Below are positions 27,954 to 36,368 of a DNA stretch of 64,000 nt, one piece after another; positions within the stretch are counted from its first letter, which is position 1, and each line of letters begins with the position of its first letter. A program made the position numbers and the translations under genes. Source of the stretch: VGTK01 sp046327915 (lineage in GTDB: Bacteria > Desulfobacterota > Binatia > UBA12015); NCBI GenBank assembly GCA_046327915.1, contig JAXLXO010000022.1, forward strand, positions 62,001 through 126,000. The letters are read 5' to 3'. The notes below the pieces were generated by a model. It saw nothing but the letters and a program-made list of their open reading frames with translations. It was not told where the DNA came from and did no database searches.

Positions 27954-29741
27954 GTGCCGTCAGCGACCGATCCAGAGCCCGCGCCGCAGGCGCAGAACGA
28001 TCCCCTGATCGGACGCACCATCAAGGGACGCTATCGCGTCCTGCGACTGCTCGGACGCGGCGCGATGGGCAACGTCTACGAGGTGATGCACGAGCGGCTG
28101 CGCAGCTCGTTCGCGCTCAAGCAGCTGCGCGCCGACCTCGAGAGCGAGCCCGAGATCGTCACGCGCTTCCGCCACGAGGCGGAGATCATGGCGCGGCTGT
28201 CGCACCCGAACGTCGCGCGCGTGTTCGACATCGACGCCGAGCCCGACGTCGGCTCGTGGATGGCGATGGAGCTCGTGCAGGGCGAGGACCTCGGCGCGCT
28301 CATGCGGCGCGCCGGACGGCTGCCGCTCGCCGAGGCGGTGCGCATCGGCTTCCAGGTCGCGACCGCGCTCGACTGCGCGCACCGCGCCGGGCTCGTGCAC
28401 CGCGACATCAAGCCCGCGAACGTTCTCATCGAGGCCGGCACCGGACGCGCCGTGCTCACCGACTTCGGCATCGCGAAGTCGCTCCTGCCCGACGAGAGCG
28501 GCGGTGCCACGCGCACCGGCGTGTTCCTCGGCACGTACCGCTACTCGTCGCCGGAGCAGCTGCGGAACCAGCGCGGCGTCGAGATCGACGGCCGCGCCGA
28601 CGTGTACTCGCTCGGCGTCGTGCTCTTCGAGGTGGTGTCGGGGAAGAAGTTCCTCGCCGGCTTCAACGAGAGCGACGTGCTCAGCGAGGTCGGCTTCAAC
28701 ACGGAATGGACGCCACCGCTCGCGTACGACGAGCCGCAGCCGCCGGCGGCGCTCGCCGAGCTGATCGCGCACTGTCTCGCGCCGCGGCGTGACGACCGCG
28801 TCGCCAGCGCGGGGCTGGTCGCGCAGCGGCTCGCGGAGATCTCGGCGACTCTTCCCGACACGGGCGCGACGCCGCTGCTCGTTCCGCCGGTGGCGACACC
28901 GGTACCCGCGGCACCGCACGTCGAGCCGGCGCCCGCGACGAAGCCGCCCGGCACGGCGCGCGAGACGACCGCACGGACGCGCGCGCCTGCGGCCTCGCCG
29001 GCGCCGCCGCACGCGTCGCGAGCCGGCGGCATCCAGTCGGCGCTGCGTGGCAAGCCCGCGCGACGCGGATTCCGCTGGTCCGCGATCGTGGCGTCGGTGC
29101 TGCTCGTCGCGGCGGCGGGGTCGGCGCTGACGGTCAGCGATCGCCTGCGCTCGCTGGTCGGTCTGTCGCCGGAGCACGCGTGGGTCGAGATCCAGCGCGC
29201 GCAGCCCGAGGACAAGGTCGTGCAGCTGACGCGCAGCGAGACGCGCTGGTTCTCGGTGGTCGTCGAGGGCGCCGATCCCGATCAGCCGCCGCCGATGCGC
29301 TGGTTCCTCAACGACGTGATGGTCGCCGAGAACACCACCATGTGGGAGTACGACCCGGCGAAGAACCTGCAGGACGTGACCGCTCACGGCGAGGTTCGCT
29401 TCGTCGTCGGCTCCGGGCGCATGCCGCACCAGACGCACATCTGGGCGACGGCGACCACGGCGAAGGACCTGAGCCCGGTGCTGCAGTCGGCGACGTACAA
29501 GCCCGGCTCGACGATCACGGCCACGCCCGGGGCGAAGATCGTGATCGAGGTCGACGCGATCGATCCGGACGGCGACGTGCTGAGCTACACGTGGCGGCTC
29601 GACGGCAATCGCGTCGGCGGCAACGTGCCGCGACTCGAGGTCACGGTACGGCGCGATGCGAAGATCACGCTGACGATCAGCGACGGCGGCGCCGTCGTGT
29701 CGAGCGCCTGGACGCTCGAGGTGGCCGGGCAGAAGCCCTGA
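27954..29741 (+). CDS. Membrane Ser/Thr protein kinase with extracytoplasmic PKD-like region
   Basis: The 595-residue protein has a Hanks-type kinase domain (about residues 20-290): P-loop 'LGRGAMGNVYEV', 'ALKQLR', catalytic loop 'HRDIKPANV', 'TDFGIAKS' and 'YSSPEQL'. An Ala/Pro-rich juxtamembrane linker leads to one membrane helix (about 375-394, 'WSAIVASVLLVAAAG'). Outside, two beta-rich stretches end with 'DAIDPDGDVLSYTWRLDG', a PKD/Ig-like motif that may bind wall or glycan. No PASTA repeat is present. The start is a GTG at 27954, 91 bases after the methyltransferase stop. It could phosphorylate the FHA protein's partners. Confidence 0.88.
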   Translation: MPSATDPEPAPQAQNDPLIGRTIKGRYRVLRLLGRGAMGNVYEVMHERLRSSFALKQLRADLESEPEIVTRFRHEAEIMARLSHPNVARVFDIDAEPDVGSWMAMELVQGEDLGALMRRAGRLPLAEAVRIGFQVATALDCAHRAGLVHRDIKPANVLIEAGTGRAVLTDFGIAKSLLPDESGGATRTGVFLGTYRYSSPEQLRNQRGVEIDGRADVYSLGVVLFEVVSGKKFLAGFNESDVLSEVGFNTEWTPPLAYDEPQPPAALAELIAHCLAPRRDDRVASAGLVAQRLAEISATLPDTGATPLLVPPVATPVPAAPHVEPAPATKPPGTARETTARTRAPAASPAPPHASRAGGIQSALRGKPARRGFRWSAIVASVLLVAAAGSALTVSDRLRSLVGLSPEHAWVEIQRAQPEDKVVQLTRSETRWFSVVVEGADPDQPPPMRWFLNDVMVAENTTMWEYDPAKNLQDVTAHGEVRFVVGSGRMPHQTHIWATATTAKDLSPVLQSATYKPGSTITATPGAKIVIEVDAIDPDGDVLSYTWRLDGNRVGGNVPRLEVTVRRDAKITLTISDGGAVVSSAWTLEVAGQKP

Positions 29742-29748
29742 AACGAGC

Positions 29749-29778
29749 GAGCCCGCGCCGGACTACCGGCGCGGGCTC
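29749..29778. terminator. Perfect 13-base hairpin after kinase gene
   Basis: The arms GAGCCCGCGCCGG and its exact complement enclose a 4-base loop (ACTA). It lies between convergent genes; there is no T-tract. Confidence 0.65.
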
Positions 29779-29789
29779 GGAATCGCGGT

Positions 29790-29818
29790 GCCCGGACGGA
29801 GTCGGACTCCGCCCGGGC
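29790..29818. terminator. Second hairpin between convergent genes
   Basis: A 12-base stem with one mismatch (GCCCGGaCGGAG) encloses a 5-base loop. It is just past the stop of the minus-strand monooxygenase-like gene, giving each convergent gene its own hairpin. Confidence 0.6.
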
Positions 29819-29823
29819 GTCGA

Positions 29824-31737
29824 TCACTGCGGCAGCTTCGCCACCTCCTGCACGCCGGACGACTGACCGGCCGTGCCGCTCATGCCGCGTCCCGGAGCGA
29901 CGCAGCCCTGGAAGTGCGGGAAGGCCGGGACGGTCGAGAGCGAGCGGCCGTTCTCGTCGTGGCTCATCACGCCGGCGACGCCCTGCGGAGCGTCGGGCGG
30001 ATTCGCACCCGGCACCGACGGGTCGATGTACTGCGCGCCGAAGAGCACGAACATCTCGTTCTGCGTGCTCTCGCCGCCGGTGATGCGGCAGGCGTCGCAG
30101 TCGCCGTCACCGGCGCCCGGCGACGAGTCGCAGCTCGCGTCGTCGTTGGCGCCGTTGCACGCCGCGCCGACCTTGCCCGCGGTGCACGCGACCGGCTTGC
30201 ACGAGCCGCCGACCGCGCCGACGGCGCTCGCCGGAATGCGCGACAGGCGCGTCACCAGCTCGGTGTCGGGCGAGCCGTCGGCCTTGAGGCCGTTGTTGTA
30301 CGTCCCGCAGTAGCGCACGGTGCGGTCCGCCGGATTCGGCGAGTCGAACGCGAGAGGCGGATCGTAGCGCTGCTGCGTCGGGTCGCTGAAGCTGAAGGTC
30401 TCGTAGATCTGCGTGCCGTCCGGCAGCGTCGCCCAGAAGTGCTCGCCGTGCTTGTGCATGTGCGCGAACAGGTGGAACACGCGCGAGCCGACCGGGAAGA
30501 CGTGGTCGTTGCAGAACGTCTCGCGCGTGTACGGCGGGTTGTTCGGACTGAAGATCGCGCCGAAGTCGTTGATCTGCACCACCGGGAACTGCTGGTCCTT
30601 CGCGAACCAGTAGTTCAGGCGGCCGTGCATCGTGGTGTCCTCGGTCGTCGTGTTGAAGGCGTGCGAGTTCCAGTAGATCACGCCCTTCAGCGGGATCTGC
30701 GCGAACACGCCGGGGAAGAAGGGCAGGTAGGCCTGCGCCTGTCCCGCACCGCCCATGATCTGGGCGGGCTCGCCCGACTGCGGACCGAAGCCGACGCACG
30801 CGAAGCTCTTCTGGAACTCGCTGTGGCAGAGGCCGCCGCCCTCGCACGCGTTCTCGGCCTGCTTCGGGTCGCAGCTCTGGCCGTCCTGCGGACCGCCGCT
30901 GCACGTCCACGCGCCGAACGACGGATCGCTCGTGTCGATGCCGCCCGGCTGGAAGTTCAGCGGCGAGTAGTAGAGCAGCAGGTGGTGGCTCTGCGGATCC
31001 TGGCGCAGCTCGAAGCCGCTGAAGCGGAACAGCTCGCCGTTCGGGTCCTTGTACGCGTCCGGAACCTCGTCGGTGAAGTCGTAGTAGGTCGCGAAGCAGA
31101 GCTCGTGCTCGCTCTTCTGCTCGAGCGGCCACTCCGGCATCACGAACTGCACGCCGTCGGCGGGCGCGGGCGGATCGAGCGGCTTGATGACGATCGGCTC
31201 GGGGTCGGGCAGGCATGCGTTGAGCAGGCTCTGCGTTCCGTTGACCGTGCCCTCGCGCGGCGCGCCGGCATAGATCCACAGGCGCAGCAGCTCGAGCTCG
31301 TCCGCCGACAGGGCCGGCAGACCGTTCGGCATCGGCGCCCCCGAGATCTCGACGCTGCCCGGGGTCGTCTTCGCCGCGAGCTTGAGCCACAGGTAGCTGC
31401 GATCGTTGTCGCCGGGCTCGATGAGCTTCATCGAGACGCCGAGTGCCTTCTTGTCGTAGATGTTGTCGTACGCGACGTCGGGCGAGAGGTTCAGACCGCC
31501 CTGCGCGCTGCTGCCGTGGCAGATCTGCTCGGTGCAGCCGTGCTTCTCGAAGATCACCTTCTGGATGCCCTCGAAGGTGCTCGTGAACTGCTGGTCGGCC
31601 TGGCAGCTCGGGTTCGGATCGGGGCCCGGATCCGAAGATCCGCCGCTGCTCGAGCTGCCGCAGCCGGCGGCCGCAACCGCCAGGGCGATCGCGAGGCCGA
31701 AGCTGAATTGCCGTACCGGATCGAATCGATGGGCCAT
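29824..31737 (-). CDS. Lipoprotein resembling copper type II (PHM/DBH-like) monooxygenase
   Basis: The 637-residue protein has a lipobox ('AVAAAGC' followed by a Ser/Gly-rich linker). Next comes a 'HGCTEQICHGS' segment that recalls cytochrome-c-like domains in planctomycete and myxobacterial lipoproteins but has C-x4-C-H spacing. The main part matches the copper type II ascorbate-dependent monooxygenase fold: 'SHHLLLYYSP' (His pair), 'GVIYWNSHAFN' and 'FAHMHKHGEHFWA' (His-x-His). Many cysteines follow in the C-terminal part. It could oxidise a C-H bond using copper in the periplasm. The start is the ATG at 31737; an ATG at 31746 would sit only two bases from GGGAGG. Substrate unknown. Confidence 0.78.
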   Translation of the reverse strand: MAHRFDPVRQFSFGLAIALAVAAAGCGSSSSGGSSDPGPDPNPSCQADQQFTSTFEGIQKVIFEKHGCTEQICHGSSAQGGLNLSPDVAYDNIYDKKALGVSMKLIEPGDNDRSYLWLKLAAKTTPGSVEISGAPMPNGLPALSADELELLRLWIYAGAPREGTVNGTQSLLNACLPDPEPIVIKPLDPPAPADGVQFVMPEWPLEQKSEHELCFATYYDFTDEVPDAYKDPNGELFRFSGFELRQDPQSHHLLLYYSPLNFQPGGIDTSDPSFGAWTCSGGPQDGQSCDPKQAENACEGGGLCHSEFQKSFACVGFGPQSGEPAQIMGGAGQAQAYLPFFPGVFAQIPLKGVIYWNSHAFNTTTEDTTMHGRLNYWFAKDQQFPVVQINDFGAIFSPNNPPYTRETFCNDHVFPVGSRVFHLFAHMHKHGEHFWATLPDGTQIYETFSFSDPTQQRYDPPLAFDSPNPADRTVRYCGTYNNGLKADGSPDTELVTRLSRIPASAVGAVGGSCKPVACTAGKVGAACNGANDDASCDSSPGAGDGDCDACRITGGESTQNEMFVLFGAQYIDPSVPGANPPDAPQGVAGVMSHDENGRSLSTVPAFPHFQGCVAPGRGMSGTAGQSSGVQEVAKLPQ

Positions 31738-31950
31738 CGCGCGCATTCCCTCCCGTAGCCGGCGCACGACCCCTTCCGGGGGCGCCGAGCGTGGCGGATT
31801 GTCGCACACGGCACCTGCGCGTCGCCAGACCGTATCCTCCCCGGCGGCCCCGTTCGGACCACGGATTCGTCCGGTCGCGCGGGTTTGGCCGCTCACCCGG
31901 GCCGCGGGGGGAGCCGCCGGAACGCCCGTCGGCGGCCCCCCGTCCCGTCC

Positions 31951-33615
31951 TCACTCGGACAGGACCTCCGCGTCCTCCGCGGTGAGCCGCAGCTCGTCCA
32001 CGGCTGCGAGCCGTGCCGCGGCAGGCGCCGCGAGCACCGGATCGGGTGGCCTCCTCGTGTGGAAGTCGGTCACCGCCTGGTACGCGGCCGCCAGCGCGAG
32101 GAGCCGGTCCTCCGAGTACGGCATGCCGCCGATGATCGCGCCGAGCGGGATCGTCTGGCTGCCGGTCTGGGTGCTGCTCGTGCCGAAGCCGATCGGGAAG
32201 GCGATCTCCGGGAAGCCGATGATGTCGAACGGCACCGGAGAGGTCTGCACGACCACGTCGCACCTGCTGAAGATCGTGTCGAAGGTGCGCTCGGCGAGGA
32301 TGTACTTCGCGCGTTGTCCCTTGAGGTACTCGTCGCCGCTGAGGAACAGGCCCTGCATCCAGCTGTTCAGCGACACGCCGAAGAGCTTCAGGTCCTGCCG
32401 CAGGTATTCGAGGAACGGCTCGGTGCGCTCGGGCAAGCGCACGTCGTTGAAGCGCCCGGTGAGCAGCGACCACCCGTCGGGCAGCGGCACGTCGACGATC
32501 TCGCAGCCGAGCGACGCGAACGTCGCGAGCATCGCGGCGCGCGCGACCGCGTTCTGCGAGGTTCCCGCGGTGTAGTCGGGGATCACGCCGATGCGCGTCG
32601 GCCAGCGCACGACGACCTTGCCCTTCTTCCTGAACGGCGTCGCCGCCTTCACCAGGTTCGGGACCTTCGGCAGACCCTGCGTGCGCGGGTCGTTCAGGTC
32701 CGGGCCGGCCATCGCCTGCAGCATGATCGCCGCGTCCTTCGCGTCGCGCGCGAGCGGTCCGGGATGGTCGCGCGTGTAGGTGAGCGGGATGATGCCGTAG
32801 AGCGACACGCGCCCGACGGTCGGCTTCAGTCCGGTGAGACCCTGCGCGTTCGACGGTGCGGTGATCGATCCTCCCGTCTGCGTGCCGATCGACGACGACG
32901 CCATGCGTCCCGCGACCGCGCACGCCGAGCCGCTCGACGAGCCGCCGGGATCGATCGCCGGCGTGTTCGGCGTCCACGCGTTGACCGTGGTGACGATGCC
33001 GTCGGGCGTGGTCGCGCGCGTCGTCGCGAGCGGTCCCATCTGCATCTTGCCGAGCACGATGCCGCCCGCGGCCTTGAGGCGCGCGACCGCGGTCGCGTCG
33101 AACGTCGGCACGAAGCTCTCGAAGATGTACGAGTTCGCCGTCGTCCGTACGCCGGCGGTGTAGTAGTTGTCCTTGATCGCGAGCGGGATGCCCAGCAGCG
33201 CCGGGTTGTTGCCCGTGATGCGTACGGCGTTGGCGAGGTTCCGGGCCTCCGAAGCGAGCACGGTGTTGAAGGCCTTGTACGTGCCCTCGTACGTGTCGAT
33301 GCGCGCGAGGTACGCCTCGACCAGGTCGATCGACTTGATCTGCTTCGACTTGATGAGCTTCGCCGCCTCGGCGAGCGTGAGCTCGGTCAGGTCGGTCACG
33401 TTGGAGACGTGGATGTCGGTCGCGAACGCGTCCGGATCCATGAGCTCGGGCGGCACGGTGTACGACGCCGCGCGCGCGAGGCGCGGCGCGATCGCGACCG
33501 CCGCCGACGTCGCGGCGGTCACGGCGGCGAAGCGCAGCAGGAAGCGGCGGCGGTCGAGCGTGGTGTCCTGTGGCGGAGCCTGCGGCTCCTCGGGTGTGAT
33601 CAGAATCTCCGGCAT
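31951..33615 (-). CDS. Tat-exported amidase (amidase signature family)
   Basis: The 554-residue enzyme has a twin-arginine signal ('DRRRFLLRFA', residues 21-30, then an Ala-rich h-region to about 49). The full amidase-signature triad is present: Lys148 in 'AIKDNYY', the cis-serine in 'GGSSSGSA' (224-231) and nucleophile Ser250 in 'TQTGGSI'. Such enzymes hydrolyse carboxamides; export through Tat implies a folded periplasmic enzyme. The ATG at 33615 follows AGGAGT. An 83-residue gene lies 38 bases upstream on the same strand and is probably co-transcribed. The C terminus ends with a Leu/Ala helix ('AAARLAAVDELRLTAEDAEV'). Confidence 0.9.
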   Translation of the reverse strand: MPEILITPEEPQAPPQDTTLDRRRFLLRFAAVTAATSAAVAIAPRLARAASYTVPPELMDPDAFATDIHVSNVTDLTELTLAEAAKLIKSKQIKSIDLVEAYLARIDTYEGTYKAFNTVLASEARNLANAVRITGNNPALLGIPLAIKDNYYTAGVRTTANSYIFESFVPTFDATAVARLKAAGGIVLGKMQMGPLATTRATTPDGIVTTVNAWTPNTPAIDPGGSSSGSACAVAGRMASSSIGTQTGGSITAPSNAQGLTGLKPTVGRVSLYGIIPLTYTRDHPGPLARDAKDAAIMLQAMAGPDLNDPRTQGLPKVPNLVKAATPFRKKGKVVVRWPTRIGVIPDYTAGTSQNAVARAAMLATFASLGCEIVDVPLPDGWSLLTGRFNDVRLPERTEPFLEYLRQDLKLFGVSLNSWMQGLFLSGDEYLKGQRAKYILAERTFDTIFSRCDVVVQTSPVPFDIIGFPEIAFPIGFGTSSTQTGSQTIPLGAIIGGMPYSEDRLLALAAAYQAVTDFHTRRPPDPVLAAPAAARLAAVDELRLTAEDAEVLSE

Positions 33616-33653
33616 GGGTGATGACTCCTGTCGTGCGTCGTCGCGCGCGGACG

Positions 33654-33905
33654 CTACTCGAGCGTCCACTGCGAGAAGGGCGCCGGGTAGAGCACCGGCG
33701 GATTCTCCTGCACGTCGGCCACGTACTGGCTGATCTGCGGCGAGCTGCTGCGGATGAAGCTGCGCAGCGACGACAGCACGCGCGTCTGGTCGGCCGGTGC
33801 GCTCGGGTCGGACAGCGGCAGCGTCGTGATGTCGATGCCGATGGTGGCGAGGCGCGCGAGGATGAACGTGTTCAGCTCGGCGTCCGTCGGAAGCGTGATC
33901 GCCAT
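33654..33905 (-). CDS. Small protein co-encoded with the Tat amidase
   Basis: This 83-residue protein, 'MAITLPTDAELNTFI' onwards, has no signal peptide. It seems largely helical in its first half and ends 'PPVLYPAPFSQWTLE'. I do not recognise the family. GGAGG lies about ten bases before the ATG at 33905, which supports expression. Its place directly before a Tat substrate suggests a small subunit that could leave the cell folded on the amidase or guard it before export. That role is only inference. A longer upstream reading frame exists but looks non-coding. Confidence 0.65.
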   Translation of the reverse strand: MAITLPTDAELNTFILARLATIGIDITTLPLSDPSAPADQTRVLSSLRSFIRSSSPQISQYVADVQENPPVLYPAPFSQWTLE

Positions 33906-34248
33906 GATGCGAGATCCTCCTTGCGGTTCCGGTGAGCGGGGCCGCTCGCGATGCGCGAGCGGTCGCCCGTTGCGGCGACGCAAATCGGATGCCCGCGGCG
34001 AAGCGGCGTGCGCCTTGCGTTTCGCCCGTCGCGCGCGGCCGCGTGCCGACCGATCGCTGGGCAGCTGCGTCGCGCGTGGGCACGCGCGCGGTGGCCGCGC
34101 GCCCGACACAATTTTTACATTGAATTGGGTGATGGGCCGGATCGGCGCGCGCGGTGGGGCCGGTCATCGGCCGCCGCGATGGCGGCGATGCCGCAACGGG
34201 ATCGCGCGGCGGCGGCGCGCTGCGGATGTCGCGCGCGCCGGGGGCGGC
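33906..34248. other. Intergenic region with an AT-rich island
   Basis: Upstream of the minus-strand amidase operon, most of this stretch is GC-rich without a credible gene. An abrupt AT-rich patch at about 34110-34132 contains CAATT...AATTG as an inverted repeat around TTTACATTG. It is a plausible promoter or operator for the 33905 gene, about 205 bases away. Possible frames on either strand look like noise. Confidence 0.45.
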
Positions 34249-34290
34249 GGAGCCGGGATCGCGCGTCGTTGCGGCGGCGATCCCGGCTCC
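34249..34290 (-). terminator. Long hairpin after the sugar dehydrogenase gene
   Basis: A perfect 14-base stem (GGAGCCGGGATCGC and its complement) has a 14-base loop. It begins nine bases beyond the minus-strand stop. Confidence 0.6.
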
Positions 34291-34298
34291 GCGTCACG

Positions 34299-36155
34299 TC
34301 ACGGGGCGACGCTCGCCGGCAGGCAGAGCTCGCTCATCGAGGTCGCGAGCAGGACGTCGGTGCCGTAGTCCGGGTTGTTCGTCGAGACGAGGGTCTTCGC
34401 GAACTTGGTCCCGGTCGGCAGCTTGACGCCGTAGCAGACCAGCTTCGACGCCGGGAAGCCGACCGACGAGCCGTCGGCCGCGACCGGCTCGCAGTAGCGG
34501 CTCGGCTTCTTCAGGACGAGGCTCTGGCCGCCCGGGTAGAAGAGGTCGGACACCGTCGGCGAGGCCGGTGCCACGAACTTCGGCGAGCCCTTCGCGAGGG
34601 CAGCCTTGTAGCACTTGTAGTGATCGACGGTGGTGAGGCCGTACGCCGGTGCGCCGCCCGAGCCGAGCACCGTGCTCGACGGGACCAGCAGGGAGCTCTC
34701 CTGGCTCAGCAGCAGGTTCCGGCCGGCGAACTGATCGCTCGTCGTGACGAGCGCCTTGGGGAACTTCGCGGCGCCGGCCGGACGCTTCACCTGGAAGCCC
34801 TCCTGGTGCGCGCTCGGCTCGATCACGCTGCTCGCGCTGACCGACGCCGGGTTGCAGATCGTCGTCGCCTTCTTGACGTCGAACGACTGCGGTCCCGCGA
34901 CGATCGCGTCGGACAGCGACACGGTCGTTCCCTTCGGCAGCGGCGTCTCGCCGCGCGCGAGCGCCGCCTTGTAGCACAGGTACGCGTCGACGTCGGACGG
35001 CGGCGCGACCGGCGCCACGCGGCGCACCTCGCCGCTGAAGATCGCGACGTAGTACAGCGCGCCGTCGATCGGGCCGAACGCGAAGTCGACCGGGCCGCCG
35101 GCGCTCGACACGAAGGTCGTCGGCGTGCCGACGATGCCGTCGCGCGTGCCGTTGGGCTCCGCGTGGTAGATCGCGTTGCCGATGTAGTCGCCGAAGAAGT
35201 AGTCGCCCTCGAGTCCGCCGAACGCGTTGCCGGCGAACTGGCCACCGGTGATCGACGTGCCCAGCGAGCCCGCGCCACTGTGCGGGTACGTGAAGATCGG
35301 CGCCACGTCACCCGGCTGCGCGCAGCTAGCCGGCAGCGTCGCCTCGCAGTAGGGCCACGAGTAGTTCGATCCCGAAGTGACGACGTCGATCTCCTCGACC
35401 GTCAAGTCACCGACGTCGGCGACCCACAGCTTGCCGCTCTGCGGATCGAAGCCCATGCGGAACGGGTTCCGGAAGCCGTACGCGAAGATCTCCTCGCGCT
35501 TGCCGACCTGCCCGACGAACGGGTTGTCGGCCGGGATCGTGCCGTCGAGTTCGAGGCGCAGCACCTTGCCCTCGAGCGCGTTCAGATCCTGCGAGTAAGG
35601 GTTGGTCGACGTGCCGGGTCCGCCGACGTTGTCGCCCTTGCCGGTATCGCCGACGCCGACGTAGAGCTTGCCGTCCGGACCGATGCGCAGCACGCCGCCG
35701 TCGTGGTTGCCGTTGTCCGTCCGCATGCCGGTCAGCAGCACCGACAGCGAGTTGATGTCGATCGCGTTCGACGCCATGGTCACGCGCACGACCTCGTTGA
35801 AGCGTCCGGTCGCGCTGGCGCAGCCGTTCACCGGGTTCGTCCGGTAGAGGTAGATGAAGCCGTTGCTCGCGAACGCCGGATCGATTGCGATGCCGAGCAG
35901 CCCCATCTCCGACGTCGAGCACACGGGGATGCTGACCAGCGTGCTCGCGACGCCGCTGGTGACGAGCTTCAGCGCGCCGCCCTTCTCGGCGACGAGCAGC
36001 CGTCCGTCGGGCAGGAACGCGATCGCCGTCGGCGTCGACAGCGAGCCGACGACCTGCGTGTCGGTGAAGCCGGAGATCGGCGTGCCGGCGTGGGCCGTGC
36101 CCGCGAGCGTGAGAAACGCGAGCGCAATGGTGGTGATCTTCCCGTAGGTCCGCAT
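34299..36155 (-). CDS. Secreted PQQ-dependent sugar dehydrogenase propeller with two C-Y-K-A-A repeats
   Basis: The 618-residue protein has a Sec signal ('ALAFLTLAGTAHA'). A six-bladed propeller of the soluble glucose/aldose dehydrogenase family follows (about 25-370): 'TPTAIAFLPDGRLLVAEKGG', 'NGNHDGGVLRIGPDG' with the probable catalytic His, and 'FAYGFRNPFRMGFD' with the conserved Arg. After it come two homologous cysteine repeats of about 110 residues, starting 'YLCYKAALARGE' and 'YKCYKAALAKGS', the second ending 'LVCYGVKLP'. GGGAGGG lies upstream of the ATG. It probably oxidises sugars in the periplasm or outside; the repeats may anchor or bind. Confidence 0.87.
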   Translation of the reverse strand: MRTYGKITTIALAFLTLAGTAHAGTPISGFTDTQVVGSLSTPTAIAFLPDGRLLVAEKGGALKLVTSGVASTLVSIPVCSTSEMGLLGIAIDPAFASNGFIYLYRTNPVNGCASATGRFNEVVRVTMASNAIDINSLSVLLTGMRTDNGNHDGGVLRIGPDGKLYVGVGDTGKGDNVGGPGTSTNPYSQDLNALEGKVLRLELDGTIPADNPFVGQVGKREEIFAYGFRNPFRMGFDPQSGKLWVADVGDLTVEEIDVVTSGSNYSWPYCEATLPASCAQPGDVAPIFTYPHSGAGSLGTSITGGQFAGNAFGGLEGDYFFGDYIGNAIYHAEPNGTRDGIVGTPTTFVSSAGGPVDFAFGPIDGALYYVAIFSGEVRRVAPVAPPSDVDAYLCYKAALARGETPLPKGTTVSLSDAIVAGPQSFDVKKATTICNPASVSASSVIEPSAHQEGFQVKRPAGAAKFPKALVTTSDQFAGRNLLLSQESSLLVPSSTVLGSGGAPAYGLTTVDHYKCYKAALAKGSPKFVAPASPTVSDLFYPGGQSLVLKKPSRYCEPVAADGSSVGFPASKLVCYGVKLPTGTKFAKTLVSTNNPDYGTDVLLATSMSELCLPASVAP

Positions 36156-36256
36156 GGACACCCTCCCTCTCGCACTGGCCGGCCATGCGGCTCCGCTGCG
36201 CGAGCGTCGCGAAGCTATCCGCCCGGTCCCGCCCGGGCAATGCACGATCTGGAACT

Positions 36257-36271
36257 TGCACTTCAAGTGCA
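36257..36271. promoter_or_regulatory. 15-base palindrome in a divergent promoter region
   Basis: TGCACTTCAAGTGCA has seven-base arms around one central base. It lies 101 bases from the sugar dehydrogenase start and 97 from the DUF3604 gene start, in a locally AT-richer patch. It is suitable as an operator for both genes. Confidence 0.4.
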
Positions 36272-36368
36272 GTAAGGACGCCGGGCGGCGGCACCGCGGG
36301 CGCGGCGCGATCCATCGGGTCGGCAGCGGCGGCGGCTTCGGGGGCTGCCGCGTCAAGCGGAGGAACTC

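Noticed and set aside
33654..34109. A 151-codon form of the small amidase partner
   Set aside because: The extension is Arg/Ser-rich, crosses an AT-rich promoter-like region, and lacks the ribosome site present before the ATG at 33905.
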